Program-made: the position numbers and the translations under genes
Part shown: piece by piece, positions 33,621-44,593 of the stretch
Numbering within the stretch: the first letter of the stretch is position 1
Layout: every line of letters starts with the position of its first letter
Notes under the pieces: generated by a model
Told to the model about the DNA's origin: nothing
Database searches by the model: none
Seen by the model: only the letters and a program-made list of their open reading frames with translations
Assembly (NCBI RefSeq): GCF_000003815.2
Contig: NC_049984.1
Location: 18,141,879 to 18,188,980, forward strand
Direction: 5' to 3'
DNA length: 47,102 bases
Origin: Branchiostoma floridae
Taxonomy: Eukaryota > Chordata > Leptocardii > Amphioxiformes > Branchiostomatidae

Positions 33621-35171
33621 ATTGTAAAACATACGCTTTTATTGTTAACCACATCTGTTCAGTATATTTTCAGTACCACAAAGAAGCGAGAAGAAGTCGA
33701 ATTCGCTATGTAGAATATGATTCTTGTGTTAGTTGATATTGTATATCTTTCAGGTATCTGTCAATTATTCTTTTGTTGCGACCTGTACTTAACCCATATG
33801 TACTATAAAGGTCTTCATTCATGCATTCTTTTACATTGGGGAAGGGGGGCTGATACGATAAATTTCAACATGTGCTGAAGTTTAGCGAGTGAGTGCCAGC
33901 GCTGAAACTCCCTCTCCCGGCATCAGAAAATCACGAATCAGCGTCCCACCAAAGATGAAAAAAAAAGTACTTCTAGAAAACGTTGGGAAGGTATTTATTG
34001 AGCTTAGAGTCATGAGATTCAAAACGTATTGCAATAAGTTCACATGTCTTAGTTAGCAAATCAAATCCCAGTATGCAGGCGAGCATATCTAATGCAATTT
34101 CCAACGGCTTTGGAAAAGTCCCTTTGCAAGTATGCTCAGTAGTAGTCTAGGATTTGTAGCGGCAAATCCTTGTACCCCCGCTATACCGTGTAAATTATAC
34201 GTAGTCCTTAGAGAATATTCAGATTCGCATTCTATTCAATATTAGGCGCCTATGTCCAAATTGAAAATGTCAAATCATCACAGTAAAAATGTGGCATATC
34301 AAATAATGTCAATATACATTACAAGCGCCGAAGTAAATCGTTACAGCAATACTACATTGGATGAAAGTAACTTTGCTGTAGAAAGTTTGCCTACACATGA
34401 GTTAATTCGGATTATACATATATGCACATGCTGTAATTATCGACTTTTCATGTTGCGACTAACCCTTTTCGTTGTGTAAGAGATGCATGAAACATATTTT
34501 TGGCGACGCCCCACGGGGCAAGCCTAATAGTATAGTGTGCGTCCATTTGACAAGAATTCCCCAAATTTCAAATTTCAAAATTCCATCAAAAGGCATGTGT
34601 GGAATTTTTCCGAAGGCATGTCAGGAATTTTTAGTTGCATCGTCTCTTTAGAGGGGAATAACTCGGGAATACGCTCGTCCATAGTGTCCCGTAATTAAAT
34701 CCACGCCCCGGCTCCCTGGGCATTGCGGGGCGCATGGTGTGTGTGTTTTAGGAAGTCTTTTGCCTCGGAGTAGGCCAAACTCGCGTGCATAACTCTCCTT
34801 CCCGTTCATAACTCAACCCTCACAGGGCCACCAAATGAGGTACCCCATAAAATGCCTCCACAACAAAAGAATCGGAATCAAATACTTCAGGCCCCAAAGC
34901 ACCATTGAATGCCATTGCTCCAAAAATTATTTGCTACATTTGATTCACTACTCACCGAGCTCATAATTCATGTGTAGGAAATTTTTCTGAAGTTCTATTC
35001 GGTATTGTCAGTAGTGTTCCTGTATCTGCCCTGTGGGTGAAGGTTTCTATCACACTGTTAACAACCAAAGCATTGTAACGTATTTCAAAATGCGTGTACG
35101 TATATATGTGTTGGCACTCAATATCAGCTGCGCTGCCTGGGTTCGCCATGTGTCGTATTGTCTGCAATTTC
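33621..35171. other. Intergenic stretch, no recognised feature
   Basis: AT-rich with a GC-rich patch at 34690-34740. The frame at 34252-34479 has no homology. GCCCCACGGGGC near 34508 is a short palindrome. Confidence 0.35.
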
Positions 35172-35290
35172 AATAAAATGAAATAGAATAAATTTGAGAA
35201 TAGAATAGAAATGAAATAAAATGAAATAAAACGAAATGAAACGAAATAACATGAAATGAATTAGAATGAAATGAAATCAAATAAAATGTT
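35172..35290. repeat. Degenerate (GAAATAAAAT)n repeat
   Basis: Purine-rich run of ATGAAATAAA and AACGAAATGA variants, A-rich on the plus strand. Confidence 0.85.
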
Positions 35291-35351
35291 TCAATGCGTC
35301 TATGCATTTCTGAAAACTTCTACCTCCTTTGATGCCACGAAAAGTTTCCAG

Positions 35352-35660
35352 CATTCCTGCGACAACTTTAAAGATATCTTCGCAGGGTTTTGAGCTGCCA
35401 GTTCATTGAACGTCAACCGGCTGATTTTCTTGTCACCTACTTTTCCTCAGAAAGTGACAGGAAAGCCACAGACAAAGCCAGAGCTAACAGTCTCACGCCT
35501 CAAGTATTCCTGTGACAACTTTAAAGATTTCTTCGCAGGGTTTTGAACTGCCAGTTCATCGAACGTCAACCGGCTGATTATTCTGTCACCCACTTTTCCT
35601 CAGAAAGCGACAGGAAAGCCACAGACAAATCCAGATCTAACAATCTTACGCCTCAACACT
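35352..35660 (-). repeat. Tandem duplication, 153-bp unit, coding-like on minus strand
   Basis: ATTCCTG(C/T)GACAACTTTAAAG starts copies at 35353 and 35506. The period is 153 bp, exactly 51 codons. On the minus strand both copies are open over SRLTF(N/D)ELA(A/V)QNPAK, and two copies end SGFVCGFPV(A/T)F followed by the same stop. It may be a duplicated terminal exon of an unknown gene, or a repeat element. No family is recognised. Confidence 0.5.
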
Positions 35661-35689
35661 GACGCCTGACGTCTGGCTTTACTCGTTAT

Positions 35690-35960
35690 GTTCCAGTCAG
35701 CCTGTTGGCGTTTGAGATGGAGAAATGTTGGATACACGACAGCGAGGCGTCGAAGAGCTCGGTGATGTGGCACGGTTCCGTGCGCCTGGCTTGGCTTGCT
35801 GACAATTTTATGATGTCTTATACCACCCCAGCACGGTGATATGACAGACAACAAATCTTTATTAACACGACAGCGACTTACGTAAGGTCTACACGTATAA
35901 CAACTACTTACAGTACAACTAAACACACATATCTGGATATCTATTGGTATGACAGACATG
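35690..35960 (-). mobile_element. Possible retroelement end with polyA signal
   Basis: On the minus strand, TGTCTGTCATACCAATAGAT leads through a non-coding stretch to GTTAATAAAGATTTG, then GTTGTCTGTCATATCACC. A promoter-less block with an AATAAA just before a repeated GTCTGTCAT could be a solo LTR or retroelement 3' end. Weakly supported. Confidence 0.25.
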
Positions 35961-36028
35961 GCCTCTGTGATAGAGCCGACACGCAGTTCCGCGTGCCGGC
36001 TGGCTGCGTTTGATGACAATTTCCTGAG

Positions 36029-36273
36029 ATGGCATCTCACTGCACACGGGGCACCGGTGCGGCACTGCGGGGTTCGTTCACTGCGGCACTGTTGTGTTTT
36101 TCTCGCCAATATTTTTATGATTTAGATATTGGGTAATACGTAAAAGTGTGACTTAGAAGACAACAAAATACACAAAACGTAAGAAAATTAGTTATTTATC
36201 TCTGAAATTCTCTGAGTAATCTTTCGAACCCCGCAGTACCGCACCGGTGCCCCAAGTGCAGTGAGATACCACT
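36029..36273. mobile_element. MITE, GGTATCTCACTGCA family, copy 1
   Basis: Left end GGCATCTCACTGCAC, then GGGGCACCGGTGCGGCACTG; right end is the inverse. Interior AAGACAACAAAATACACAAA and TTATCTCTGAAATTC are shared with copies at 38652, 40915 and 43983. Confidence 0.8.
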
Positions 36274-36731
36274 TTTACATGAGACATCCACCAGATCCTC
36301 TACCAATACATACAAAATTCTGCTGGAGGTGACTTTTCAATAGTACGTCGAGTAAAAAGCTACAGATTAGGAGGAAAGGCTTCTTATTTCTAGGCGTACG
36401 AGACGTGAATGAAACAATACAATTGTTTTGACAGAACAGTAGAAAACTTTTGTTACGTATTTAGTAATCAACTTTTCTAAGTGAAGGGCCCCGCTGCAAA
36501 GCAATGTCAATCACTGAGCTGGGCAATCCTGGATAAAATATTCGTGCACATTTTGGCGACAAGACTTGATCAAATTTTGTAAAATGTCATAATTTTTCTT
36601 GTGTCTGTCAATAAAGGTACCTACAGTAATAATATATAGTTGATGTTAACCACGATCTGTTCATGATTTTTTGAGTGAAAACGATGTATGATTAATCCAA
36701 TGTCCATTGACATGTCTTTTTTGTTGACAGG

Positions 36732-36794
36732 CCTGGATAAAACTTGAAGTCGACTGCTTTGCAAACGTGAGGGATGATTTTCTGTAACAATAAA
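36732..36794 (+). CDS. Weak candidate terminal exon with polyA signal
   Basis: After CTTTTTTGTTGACAG, a strong acceptor, a short frame reads AWIKLEVDCFANVRDDFL and a TAA, with AATAAA only a few bases later (36789-36794). This is a textbook 3'-terminal exon layout, but only 18 codons long and no upstream exon is recognised. Confidence 0.2.
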
Positions 36795-37756
36795 AACTCG
36801 ACACTGAAGGATGGCCTTGTATTCACCGAAAATTACATAGAAATTACAGTTTGACCTCTACTTGCTACTTGAGTTATTGATTGCTGTGCAACTTGTGGCT
36901 AAAATTCGAAGGCCATACAACGTGTAGCTTTCCAGACCTGTCATATATTTGAAAGGACGCGCTCCCATATCTTATTATACCCTTCATGATTTCCATGCGA
37001 AGTTCATCTTCCTCTGGGGGAAGAGTTAATATTTCTTGACTTGTAATTTCCTTAGCGTCTGGTTTCCAGTGGCGTTTAGTTGAAAGATTGTAAGAAGACG
37101 TCTACCCGGCTTATCTTGTTAAGTTTTATTTACGAGTTTTCCTGCTTAAGCCAGAGATAACTAAAAGACCCCGCATTCTTGTAATTACGTAAGCCCCTAA
37201 GTAGTAGTAGGGTGGATTTGGTGTGCTTGCGTATCAGGTTCGAATGACAAGCGTAGGAGGTACGTACTCAAATGCTCCGAGCTCTGTTTGTCGAAATCGG
37301 CCCACACATGTCATTTGCTAATAACTAGCTAGCTTTTGGAGATTTGAGATTTCCCTACAAGAGGTTGACTTGTTTAGAGAGAAACTTTTTTTCTATACAT
37401 ACTTTGCAAGGATGTGTGAATTGCTATCTTCCCAGCCCCCTGAACCATTTACAAAAAATGGTAGAAAATGGTAAATAATGGTAGAATGCTGTTATCATTA
37501 TTTAGAAACCATTAGAAGTATCCAATTCCACACCATGAATATTTCCAAAGTTTTACAGGACCAGTGAAATATTTATAAAGTTGAAACAGTGTTAGAAATA
37601 TTTCTGAAGTATCAAATGTCCTAGACATATAATTACAAAACTTTAAAATCAGTTCTAAAGAATGGCAACAAACATCCGCACGGTGTCTTGGAATGGACTC
37701 TACTGTCTAAAAAAAAGCTTCTTGCCACAAAACCCGAAGAAAAACTTTAAGGCCTA
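36795..37756. other. Intergenic stretch, no recognised feature
   Basis: AT-rich; a short ATGGTAGAAAATGGTA repeat lies near 37457. No supported exon. Confidence 0.35.
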
Positions 37757-37942
37757 CGTCACATTTCCAAACCGGGGCCCGGCCGGGTAGCTTTCGGGAA
37801 CGAAAATTATGATATAAAAGACACCAAACTACACCAGACGTGAAGAGAATAGTCGTGGGCATTATTTGTGTATTTTAGTGAATACATTTCTATTTTCGTT
37901 TCCACAAACAGCCCGGCCGGGCCCCGGTTTGGAAATGTGACG
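37757..37942. mobile_element. MITE with 31-bp perfect GC-rich inverted repeats
   Basis: CGTCACATTTCCAAACCGGG, continuing GCCCGGCCGGG, is repeated perfectly in inverse at 37912-37942. The AT-rich core between includes ATTTTCGTTTCC / GGGAACGAAAAT, also inverted. Confidence 0.8.
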
Positions 37943-37945
37943 GTT

Positions 37946-38160
37946 AGGGCGCGGTCACGAAGGTCGTGCAATCGTCGTACGATCGCTAAGGTCGGGCATT
38001 TTGGAAGACAAAAATGTACGTCTGCTGCAAAGTTCAACTGTCTTGGTACACAAAATGCTGTTCTGGATCGATGTCGGTGGTTTGTTCTGTCACGGCCTGC
38101 TTGAAAATCCTATGGCATCAAAATCGTACGACGATCGCACGACCTATGTGACCCCTCCCT
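37946..38160. mobile_element. MITE, GGTCGTGCAATCGTCGTACGAT ends
   Basis: Left GGGCGCGGTCACGAAGGTCG, then TGCAATCGTCGTACGAT; the right end is the inverse with a few changes (GGTCACATAGGTCGTGCGAT). Only three bases separate it from the MITE at 37757-37942. Confidence 0.75.
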
Positions 38161-38271
38161 TGGTCTAACACACTATGGTGTAAGGGATGAGTCGGTACCT
38201 GACTCCAATCGCTGCTGACATGATGGGCAAACGTTCGTTACTCTAGTTTGCTCTTAATTACTTTTTTACAG

Positions 38272-38456
38272 GATCCACGAGATGTAATTACCAGGAAAAA
38301 TCGAAACGACAGATTGCCTGTACGATTACTTCTTTACCTCAACCTGTGGGATTTTCCCGGAAGAATTTTATACAGGTCCAAGGACAAATTACCCCTAACA
38401 CTTTGTTATACATGCTAATCACGTCGATGATGTTCGCTACTTGCACTTTTGGACAG
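38272..38456 (+). CDS. Candidate internal exon with hydrophobic segment
   Basis: Acceptor TTACTTTTTTACAG at 38271 and donor GGACAG|GTAAAA at 38457 bound 185 nt, open in one frame (2 + 61 codons). The peptide has GFSRKNFIQVQGQITPNT followed by LLYMLITSMMFATCTFGQ, a possible membrane segment or signal anchor. If not spliced the frame continues to a stop at 38559. No homologue recognised and no partner exons found. Confidence 0.3.
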
Positions 38457-38651
38457 GTAAAAGAGTACCGATTCGTATATGGAAGAAATACTGCTGTTGT
38501 AACTGAAATTAAATTTTGTCAAAGACTGAAAAAGCTTTTGACTTACTTGGATTATGTCTAGTGTCACTTTTCCTCTGCCACCTAAACCACCATGGCTTCC
38601 CAGAATGAAGGCTCCGTCCTACATGGCCTTCCCCCGTGTCGTCAGCCTCTA

Positions 38652-38890
38652 AAGGTGGTATCTCACTGCACTTGGAGCGCCGGTGCGCCACTGTTATGTT
38701 ATCTTCTCCGATTTTTTTATAACAATTTAATTTAGATATTGCGTAAAACGTAAAAGTTAGAAGACTTAGATGACAACGTAATACACAAAACGTTCTTTAT
38801 CTCTGAAATCCGTTGAGTAATCTTTCCGTTAATCTTTCGTTAACCCCGCACTGCCACACCGGTGCCCCAAGTGCAGTGAGATACCACTTT
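38652..38890. mobile_element. MITE, GGTATCTCACTGCA family, copy 2
   Basis: Left AAAGGTGGTATCTCACTGCA; right is the inverse TGCAGTGAGATACCACTTT. Interior as in copy 1 (AATACACAAAACG). Confidence 0.85.
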
Positions 38891-38979
38891 TCATACCCGG
38901 TATCTTTCTTCAGCACATCCAGGTACGATGAAGGGCGCTTCTCCCAGCCCCTTTTTCTTCTTATGTACTGGAGTCCACA

Positions 38980-38980
<1 letters not shown>

Positions 38981-39051
<71 letters not shown>
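38981..39051. repeat. Microsatellite (AC)35
   Basis: Uninterrupted AC run of about 71 bases. It creates Val-Cys and Thr-His frames that are not genes. Confidence 0.98.
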
Positions 39052-39054
<3 letters not shown>

Positions 39055-39530
39055 CAAATTTGCACACTGCGTTCTTGTTGTTTCTGTCGCCACGTCCAGA
39101 ACGCCTGATCCATGTAGCTAGTACTAGTACTAGTATTTTATCTGATAGTTTGGGAAGTCTAACATACAGTTCTTTGTGTGTAACATATTGCTCCCATTTT
39201 ATGTCATGCTGCACTTCCACTAGATCTCCGATCTAACTTAAATTGAACTCCAAATTGTTGGTAGCTTAATTGTAGTGATGTATTCAAATTTTACCTACGT
39301 TATCACAACAAATCGAAGAGGTACATTTTCTTTTTAGTATTCAACAACTAGGTGCCACGAAGGTCTTCCAGGAAATTAGCCTTCCGGAACTCTACCGAGG
39401 GAAATCTATCAATGGTGTACAAATCAAATTTCGACCAGTAATGATAGGGTCCCGCACACACGTCACTACGAGCTTCAACAGACGATCTGGAAATCAGAAG
39501 CAATGTGTTCAGAATGTTCTCCGTCTGATT

Positions 39531-39935
39531 TCCCAATACATCTTTCTCACGCGGCGGCCATGATAGATCTAAAACGAGTTCAATGCGGCAAACAAAAGAC
39601 TGTCCATCATAATTAGCAGTTCAACCAATGATAGCCTGCCAATTAGGAAAGCGACCAATAAGTGAATGGCTGCAAATCCGTCAAAAATTTGCATTATTAT
39701 GTTTTTATTTTATCTCTTAAGGAACTATGGGATCAGTCTACACTACTCTAAATTGCTACATCTTTCGGTACATAACACTACTTGTAATATTTATTATTCT
39801 ATCTTATATCATGAAAATTTGTGTGGTTTGGGGGGAAACTAAATGGGACCTGATTTTAGAAATAAGTTTGTGTGTTTGCCTCATTGACCTCGTCTTCGAT
39901 CTAATATGGCCGCCGCGTGAGAAAGGTGTTATGGG
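39531..39935. mobile_element. MITE with TTTCTCACGCGGCGGCCAT termini
   Basis: Left CCCAATACATCTTTCTCACG then CGGCGGCCATGATAGATC; the right is the inverse with few changes, extending to TTCAATG(C/A)GGCAAAC. About 60-bp arms. Interior AT-rich; the hydrophobic frame at 39727-39954 lies within and reads into the right arm. Confidence 0.75.
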
Positions 39936-40165
39936 TCTCAACTTTGCAAACTGACCTAGATTACAGTAAGATACACGTGTCCTCTAATCTGTGAAACTAG
40001 TTAAGCAATAGGTCAACGTATTTATAGTAAATATTGCACTACGTACATTTTCTCTACTCTCCTTTTTCCAAGTTTGTTGAAGTCCCTTTTTCCAGACATG
40101 GTTTCTTGTTTGGTTTGCTCCGTTGTTTGAAGTGACCCTTGTTTAAAACCCCGCAGTTTGAAATC

Positions 40166-40312
40166 TCCAGGCAGACTTAACGGTGCCATAAGATAGTATC
40201 CAAAACTGGCCAAGGAGTATAGCCAGCCAAAGGGGGTTAGCCGGGCAATTGCAAGCTATACTCCTTGGCTAAATCTGAAACTATTTTATGGCACCCATAA
40301 ATCTGCCTGGGG
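40166..40312. mobile_element. MITE with CCAGGCAGA(C/T)TTA termini
   Basis: Arms of about 56 bp: CCAGGCAGACTTAACGGTGCC, split from ATAAGATAGT and CCAAGGAGTATAG, mirrored on the right as CTATACTCCTTGGCT and GGCACCCATAAATCTGCC. 147 bp in all. Confidence 0.75.
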
Positions 40313-40914
40313 ATGAACAGTATGTTCTCACTTGGATGTATATGGTAATTGGAGTCTTAGAGTTTATACAACTGCAAGAGCAGAAGCACAAATGACAAAA
40401 ACTGCCATTACTATAGCTCCTGCATAGCTTAAACCTGTTATAAGTGTGCTTTAACCTGCATGTATGTGCTGTAATTGCTTGAAAGTGAAGGTTGTGTGTT
40501 GGATGAAGGTGAAGGTTTGTGTTAGGCAAACATAGTTATTTCCAGTCTATGTTCCGTACCCAATGAAAAGCAGATGTTAGCCCACGATAACATTCTTCTA
40601 GAACTTCTCAAAAACTCCACTGAGAAATTACAGCAGAACCCAACGTTCCTTATCTGTTAGGAAATTAATAACTGAATTTGTTGTTAGGGTATGGTTGCCA
40701 GCTAGACCGGGTGTTTGCATTGTGGGCATTGCAGGAAATGATTTAAGTTCAGTTATCATGACGACGACCAGACGTAAGGTCACCATGGGGGTCTTTCTCG
40801 GCATTACCTGAGTTGAAACATGCGTGATGCGTTTGTCAATTATCTAGTATGCCCGCAAGTATGTGCTGCTCACGATTTCAGCCAACTTCACTTTTGCTCT
40901 CCTCAATAAATGAA

Positions 40915-41164
40915 GTCTGCTGCCTCACTGCACGTGTGGCACCAGTGTACTGTGGGGTTCTATAAAGATTACTCAACGAATTTCAGAGATAAAGAGCGAG
41001 TTTTCTTACGTTTTGTGTATCGTGTTGCCTTCTAGGTCATACTTTTACGTATTACGCAATAACTAACTTTTGAAAAAAATCGGCAAAATAACACAACAGT
41101 GCCGCAGTGAACGAACCCCACAGTGTCAAACCGGTGCCCCAAGTGCAGTGAGATACCACCTTTA
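40915..41164. mobile_element. MITE, GGTATCTCACTGCA family, copy 3
   Basis: Left end degraded (TGCTGCCTCACTGCACGTG); right end intact (CAAGTGCAGTGAGATACCAC). Interior includes ATTACTCAACGAATTTCAGAG in the same orientation as copy 4. Confidence 0.8.
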
Positions 41165-41953
41165 GGCTAATGCCTGAAGCCCCACCACCCCACCTGTTTT
41201 TACGTCCCCATCCAAAAGGACGAATACATCCCCTCACACCGTGCCCAAGCAGTACTGAACCTCTGAAACTGTTTCTCTGGCTGAGCATTGACATCTATTC
41301 CTTGAGAAACATGTGATTGATTGGCATGTAACAGTGAATATCTCATCAGCAGGTTCTTAAACCTGTGGCCTTTCACACTAATTACAACGGCATCCAGTCT
41401 ACTGCGTGAACCATTTACCACGCAGAAACGCGCAGAACCTGTCGATACAGGTAACGAAAATAAACTGCGTCTAGAACGCAACTGAAAAAGCTAAAAGCCT
41501 CTGACTAATGAAAAGCTTAGACTAACAGATTTGTGGTAAAAGGTCTGAGTGTCGAGAAGTCTAAGAACTGACGTGAACAGGATTTCTGATATTGCATTTT
41601 TTGCAGCTCGTATTTTAATTATTACACACTGAAAATTGTCATTTTACGTGGGGAACGAAGGAAACTATACTAAAGACAGTACAGTTGAAACAGAGAATAG
41701 AGAGGACGTCTAATGATTAAGAATTTGGTGATATAATGTATCATTCATGAGTTATATAGCCTACGGAAACAAATGTTCCAATTACAGTTGGGTTTTATGA
41801 CAGTCTCTGCTGAATTGTGAGGCTCGCCGTAGTGTCTAACTTTACGTTTGCAATATCAGTCAAAGCGGAATAACATCAGCTTCACACTTTGTCCAGAACT
41901 TTCTCTCTTAACCAGGGGTTGACTGGTATCCCTGGCAAAAACGTTTGTTCCTA
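41165..41953. other. Intergenic stretch, no recognised feature
   Basis: Two minus-strand frames (41052-41294, 41200-41481) have no homology and overlap copy 3 of the MITE. Nothing else is visible before the gap. Confidence 0.3.
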
Positions 41954-42053
41954 NNNNNNNNNNNNNNNNNNNNNNNNNNNNNNNNNNNNNNNNNNNNNNN
42001 NNNNNNNNNNNNNNNNNNNNNNNNNNNNNNNNNNNNNNNNNNNNNNNNNNNNN
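41954..42053. other. Assembly gap, 100 N
   Basis: Exactly 100 N, default unknown-size gap. Confidence 0.95.
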
Positions 42054-42150
42054 CGTTCATAAATTGCTTAATGAGGTTGCTAATGGTACGTCTTTTGAAG
42101 GTAAAAGTCTTTCTAACAGAACCAGAGTTGTTTTGATACCTGCCACAGTG

Positions 42151-42280
42151 TGTGATAGCACCCCTCTATCGCATTATTCTACTAGTAAGAGGAAAAAGAT
42201 TGTGCCTATTAACATTAGTGGAAAATTGTGATAGCACTCCTCTATCAGCTTATTTCACTAGTAAGAGGAGAACAATTTTT
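42151..42280. repeat. Tandem duplication, 76-bp unit
   Basis: TGTGATAGCAC(C/T)CCTCTATC starts copies at 42151 and 42227, each followed by ACTAGTAAGAGGA. Confidence 0.8.
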
Positions 42281-42534
42281 GTCTAAATGTAGTGGTGAAA
42301 TAATGTGATGTCATTGTGGCAACCATTATCACGTGTAAAAGTATTTAACACAGTTTTCGACTAAAATCTTTTTTGAACTAAAATTGTGTGATAATTCAAT
42401 GAACAATAAATAGATGAACTTGAAATTGATGAATGAAATGATAAATAGACAGTACTGACAATTTGCCAGCTGTTTCCCGTCTCAAAGTCTCTGAAAGTCT
42501 CAAAGTCAGAAGTAATAATTACCTTTGCCAGAAT

Positions 42535-43854
42535 GGCTAAGGTTATGTTTTGGGCTTGTGAGTCTGTCTGTGTGTGTGTCTGTGTGTCTGTTAACAGCAT
42601 AACTCAAGAAGTCTTGGATGGATCCCGATAATATTTGGTAGGTGGGTAGGGGTCGGGAAAACGAAGGTCAAGTTCGATAATGGGCCCCCTAGCGGCTTGC
42701 TAAGGTACTGCAGCAGAACCTCAATTTTTGATATCTCGTGTTCTGGACATGCTGTGATCATGATTTTTGAGTGGTAGATAGCCCTCGAGGCAGAGAGTAA
42801 GTGCTGTGAGTTTGGGCCCCCTAGCAGCTTTTTTGGAACTGCAGGCGCCGGTTTCCTTTCAAACTTTGGATGAGAATAACTCTACAACGTGTTGACGGAT
42901 CGTCATGATTTTTGGTATGTAGATAGAATGAGTGATGACTTACATAATGGTATACTAATTATGCAAATCAGCAGCTAATTTGCATAATTAATGAGGAAAA
43001 ATTATAAATCCACTTCATTCCATGATAGGACTTTCAAACTTGTCACATATGTAGCTGGGAAGGAGAGAAATGTCGACAGATATCAATTATGCAAATGGTG
43101 ACCTCATTTGCATAATTAATGAGAAAATATGAACATGTTGACGGATCATCATGTTTTTTTGTATGTAGGTAGCGTAAGTGAAGACCTACATAATGAGATA
43201 ACAATTATGCAAATCAACAGCTAATTTGCATAATTAATGAGGATATTTCATAAATTCACTACATTCCATGATAGGGCTTTAAAACTTGTCACATATGTAG
43301 CTGAGAAAGAGAGAAATGTCAATACATATTTATCATGCAAATGATGATCTCATTTGCATAATTAATGAGAAAATATTAATGTGTTGACGGATCGTCATGA
43401 TTTTCGGCATGTAGATAGCCTAAATGAAGACTTGTATAATGTGATACTTATTATGCAAGTTAACAGCTAATTTGCATAATTGATTAGGAAAAGTTCATAA
43501 ATCCACTGCATTCCATTATAGTACTTTCATCAAAGTTGTCACATATGTAACTGAGAAAGAGGGAAGAGAGTAAGAGGTGTATTTAAAGACTTTGAAAGAG
43601 AATAAGTCAAGAATGGATCAAAGGATCATCATGATTTTTGGTATGCTGATAGCTTAAGTAATGCTTGATACAATTTGATATCAATTAATTATAAATTGGG
43701 ATCTAATTTGCATAATAAATGCCAAAATTTTATAAACCAACTCCAAGCATTTAATTATAAAGAAAATGAAATGAGTAACGCATTTGTCTACAGACATCAT
43801 TCTACATAACAAACCTGGTTTATTTGGCAAAGGTATGTGTTCGTGGAACTCTAG
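42535..43854 (+). mobile_element. Helentron-like element with octamer-rich 246-bp repeats (copy C)
   Basis: Left end near GCTAAGGTTATGTTTTGGGC; right end TTTGGCAAAGGTATGTGTTC, GTGGAA, CTCTAG then T. Tandem units start at GTTGACGGATC (42891, 43137, 43383) and a worn fourth near 43615, period 246. Each carries (A)TTATGCAAATC and TAATTTGCATAATTAATGAG blocks. Terminal hairpin GTTC-GTG-GAAC before CTAG, plus central tandem repeats, is the layout of non-autonomous Helentrons (HINE/DINE). No Rep-helicase frame. Confidence 0.55.
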
Positions 43855-43982
43855 TTAACTCTGCATCTCTTCCCGACGCAAAGCCGCCATGCCACAAGTT
43901 ATAGAGTTCATTGACTTCACGATGCAGACAGCTGACAAGTTGCCAAATTAGTTGTCAGTCCCATCCAGAACTCCGTTTGGTT

Positions 43983-44243
43983 TAAGGTGGTATCTCACTG
44001 CACCTGGGGCACCGGTGCGGCACTGCAGGGTTCGAAGGATTACTCAAGGAATTTCAGGGATAAAGAACGAATTTTCTGATGTTTTGTGTAATTTGTTGTC
44101 TTCTTCTAAGTCATACTTTTTACGTATATATTACACAAAAGATAAATTCTAAAAAAATATCGACAAAAATAACACAACAGTGCTGCAGTGAACGAACCCC
44201 GCAGTGCCGCACCTGTGCACCAATTGCAGTGAGACACCTTTAG
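43983..44243. mobile_element. MITE, GGTATCTCACTGCA family, copy 4
   Basis: Left TAAGGTGGTATCTCACTGCA, CCTGGGGCACCGGTGCGGC; right TTGCAGTGAGACACCTTTA. It is the best-preserved left end of the family. Confidence 0.85.
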
Positions 44244-44593
44244 AGAGAATTCCAACATCACAAGCGTGTATACGTATTTCTTCTGAAATCCTGATTTCCA
44301 GTCATCGATTTTAGCTGGTTGCTACTAGATTTATTTCATGTCATGATCTTCGAACAACCGTGGCATTATTGCTCGATGGATATCTTGAAAATTGTTTACG
44401 AAAGCAGAATCATGTGTATGAATCTTACATCAACTGTTTTACGTGCACAACAATGCGTAAGCTCTTATTCCCACGTTGTATTCTTTAAAAGGATATGAAT
44501 AAATTCGGGAGATCCCTCTGGAAACTGAAACATTATGCCATGCGCCAATAGAGCATCGCTCGTTGCTAATTTTGCTTCCGTTGCGTTTACATT

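Noticed and set aside
35600-36109. Longest minus-strand frame outside the GPCR, 169 codons
   Set aside because: It runs through the left part of a MITE, a retroelement-like stretch and the tandem duplication. It has no domain and is best explained as a chance frame in repeats.
38797-39236. Four overlapping frames rich in Val-Cys or Thr-His
   Set aside because: They are translations of the (AC)35 microsatellite.
39727-39954. Hydrophobic 75-codon frame resembling a membrane protein
   Set aside because: It lies in the AT-rich interior of a MITE and reads into its terminal repeat.
42891-43720. 246-bp repeats as a satellite or origin
   Set aside because: The array is bounded by ends shared with elements at 12.9 and 24.0 kb, so it belongs to a mobile element.
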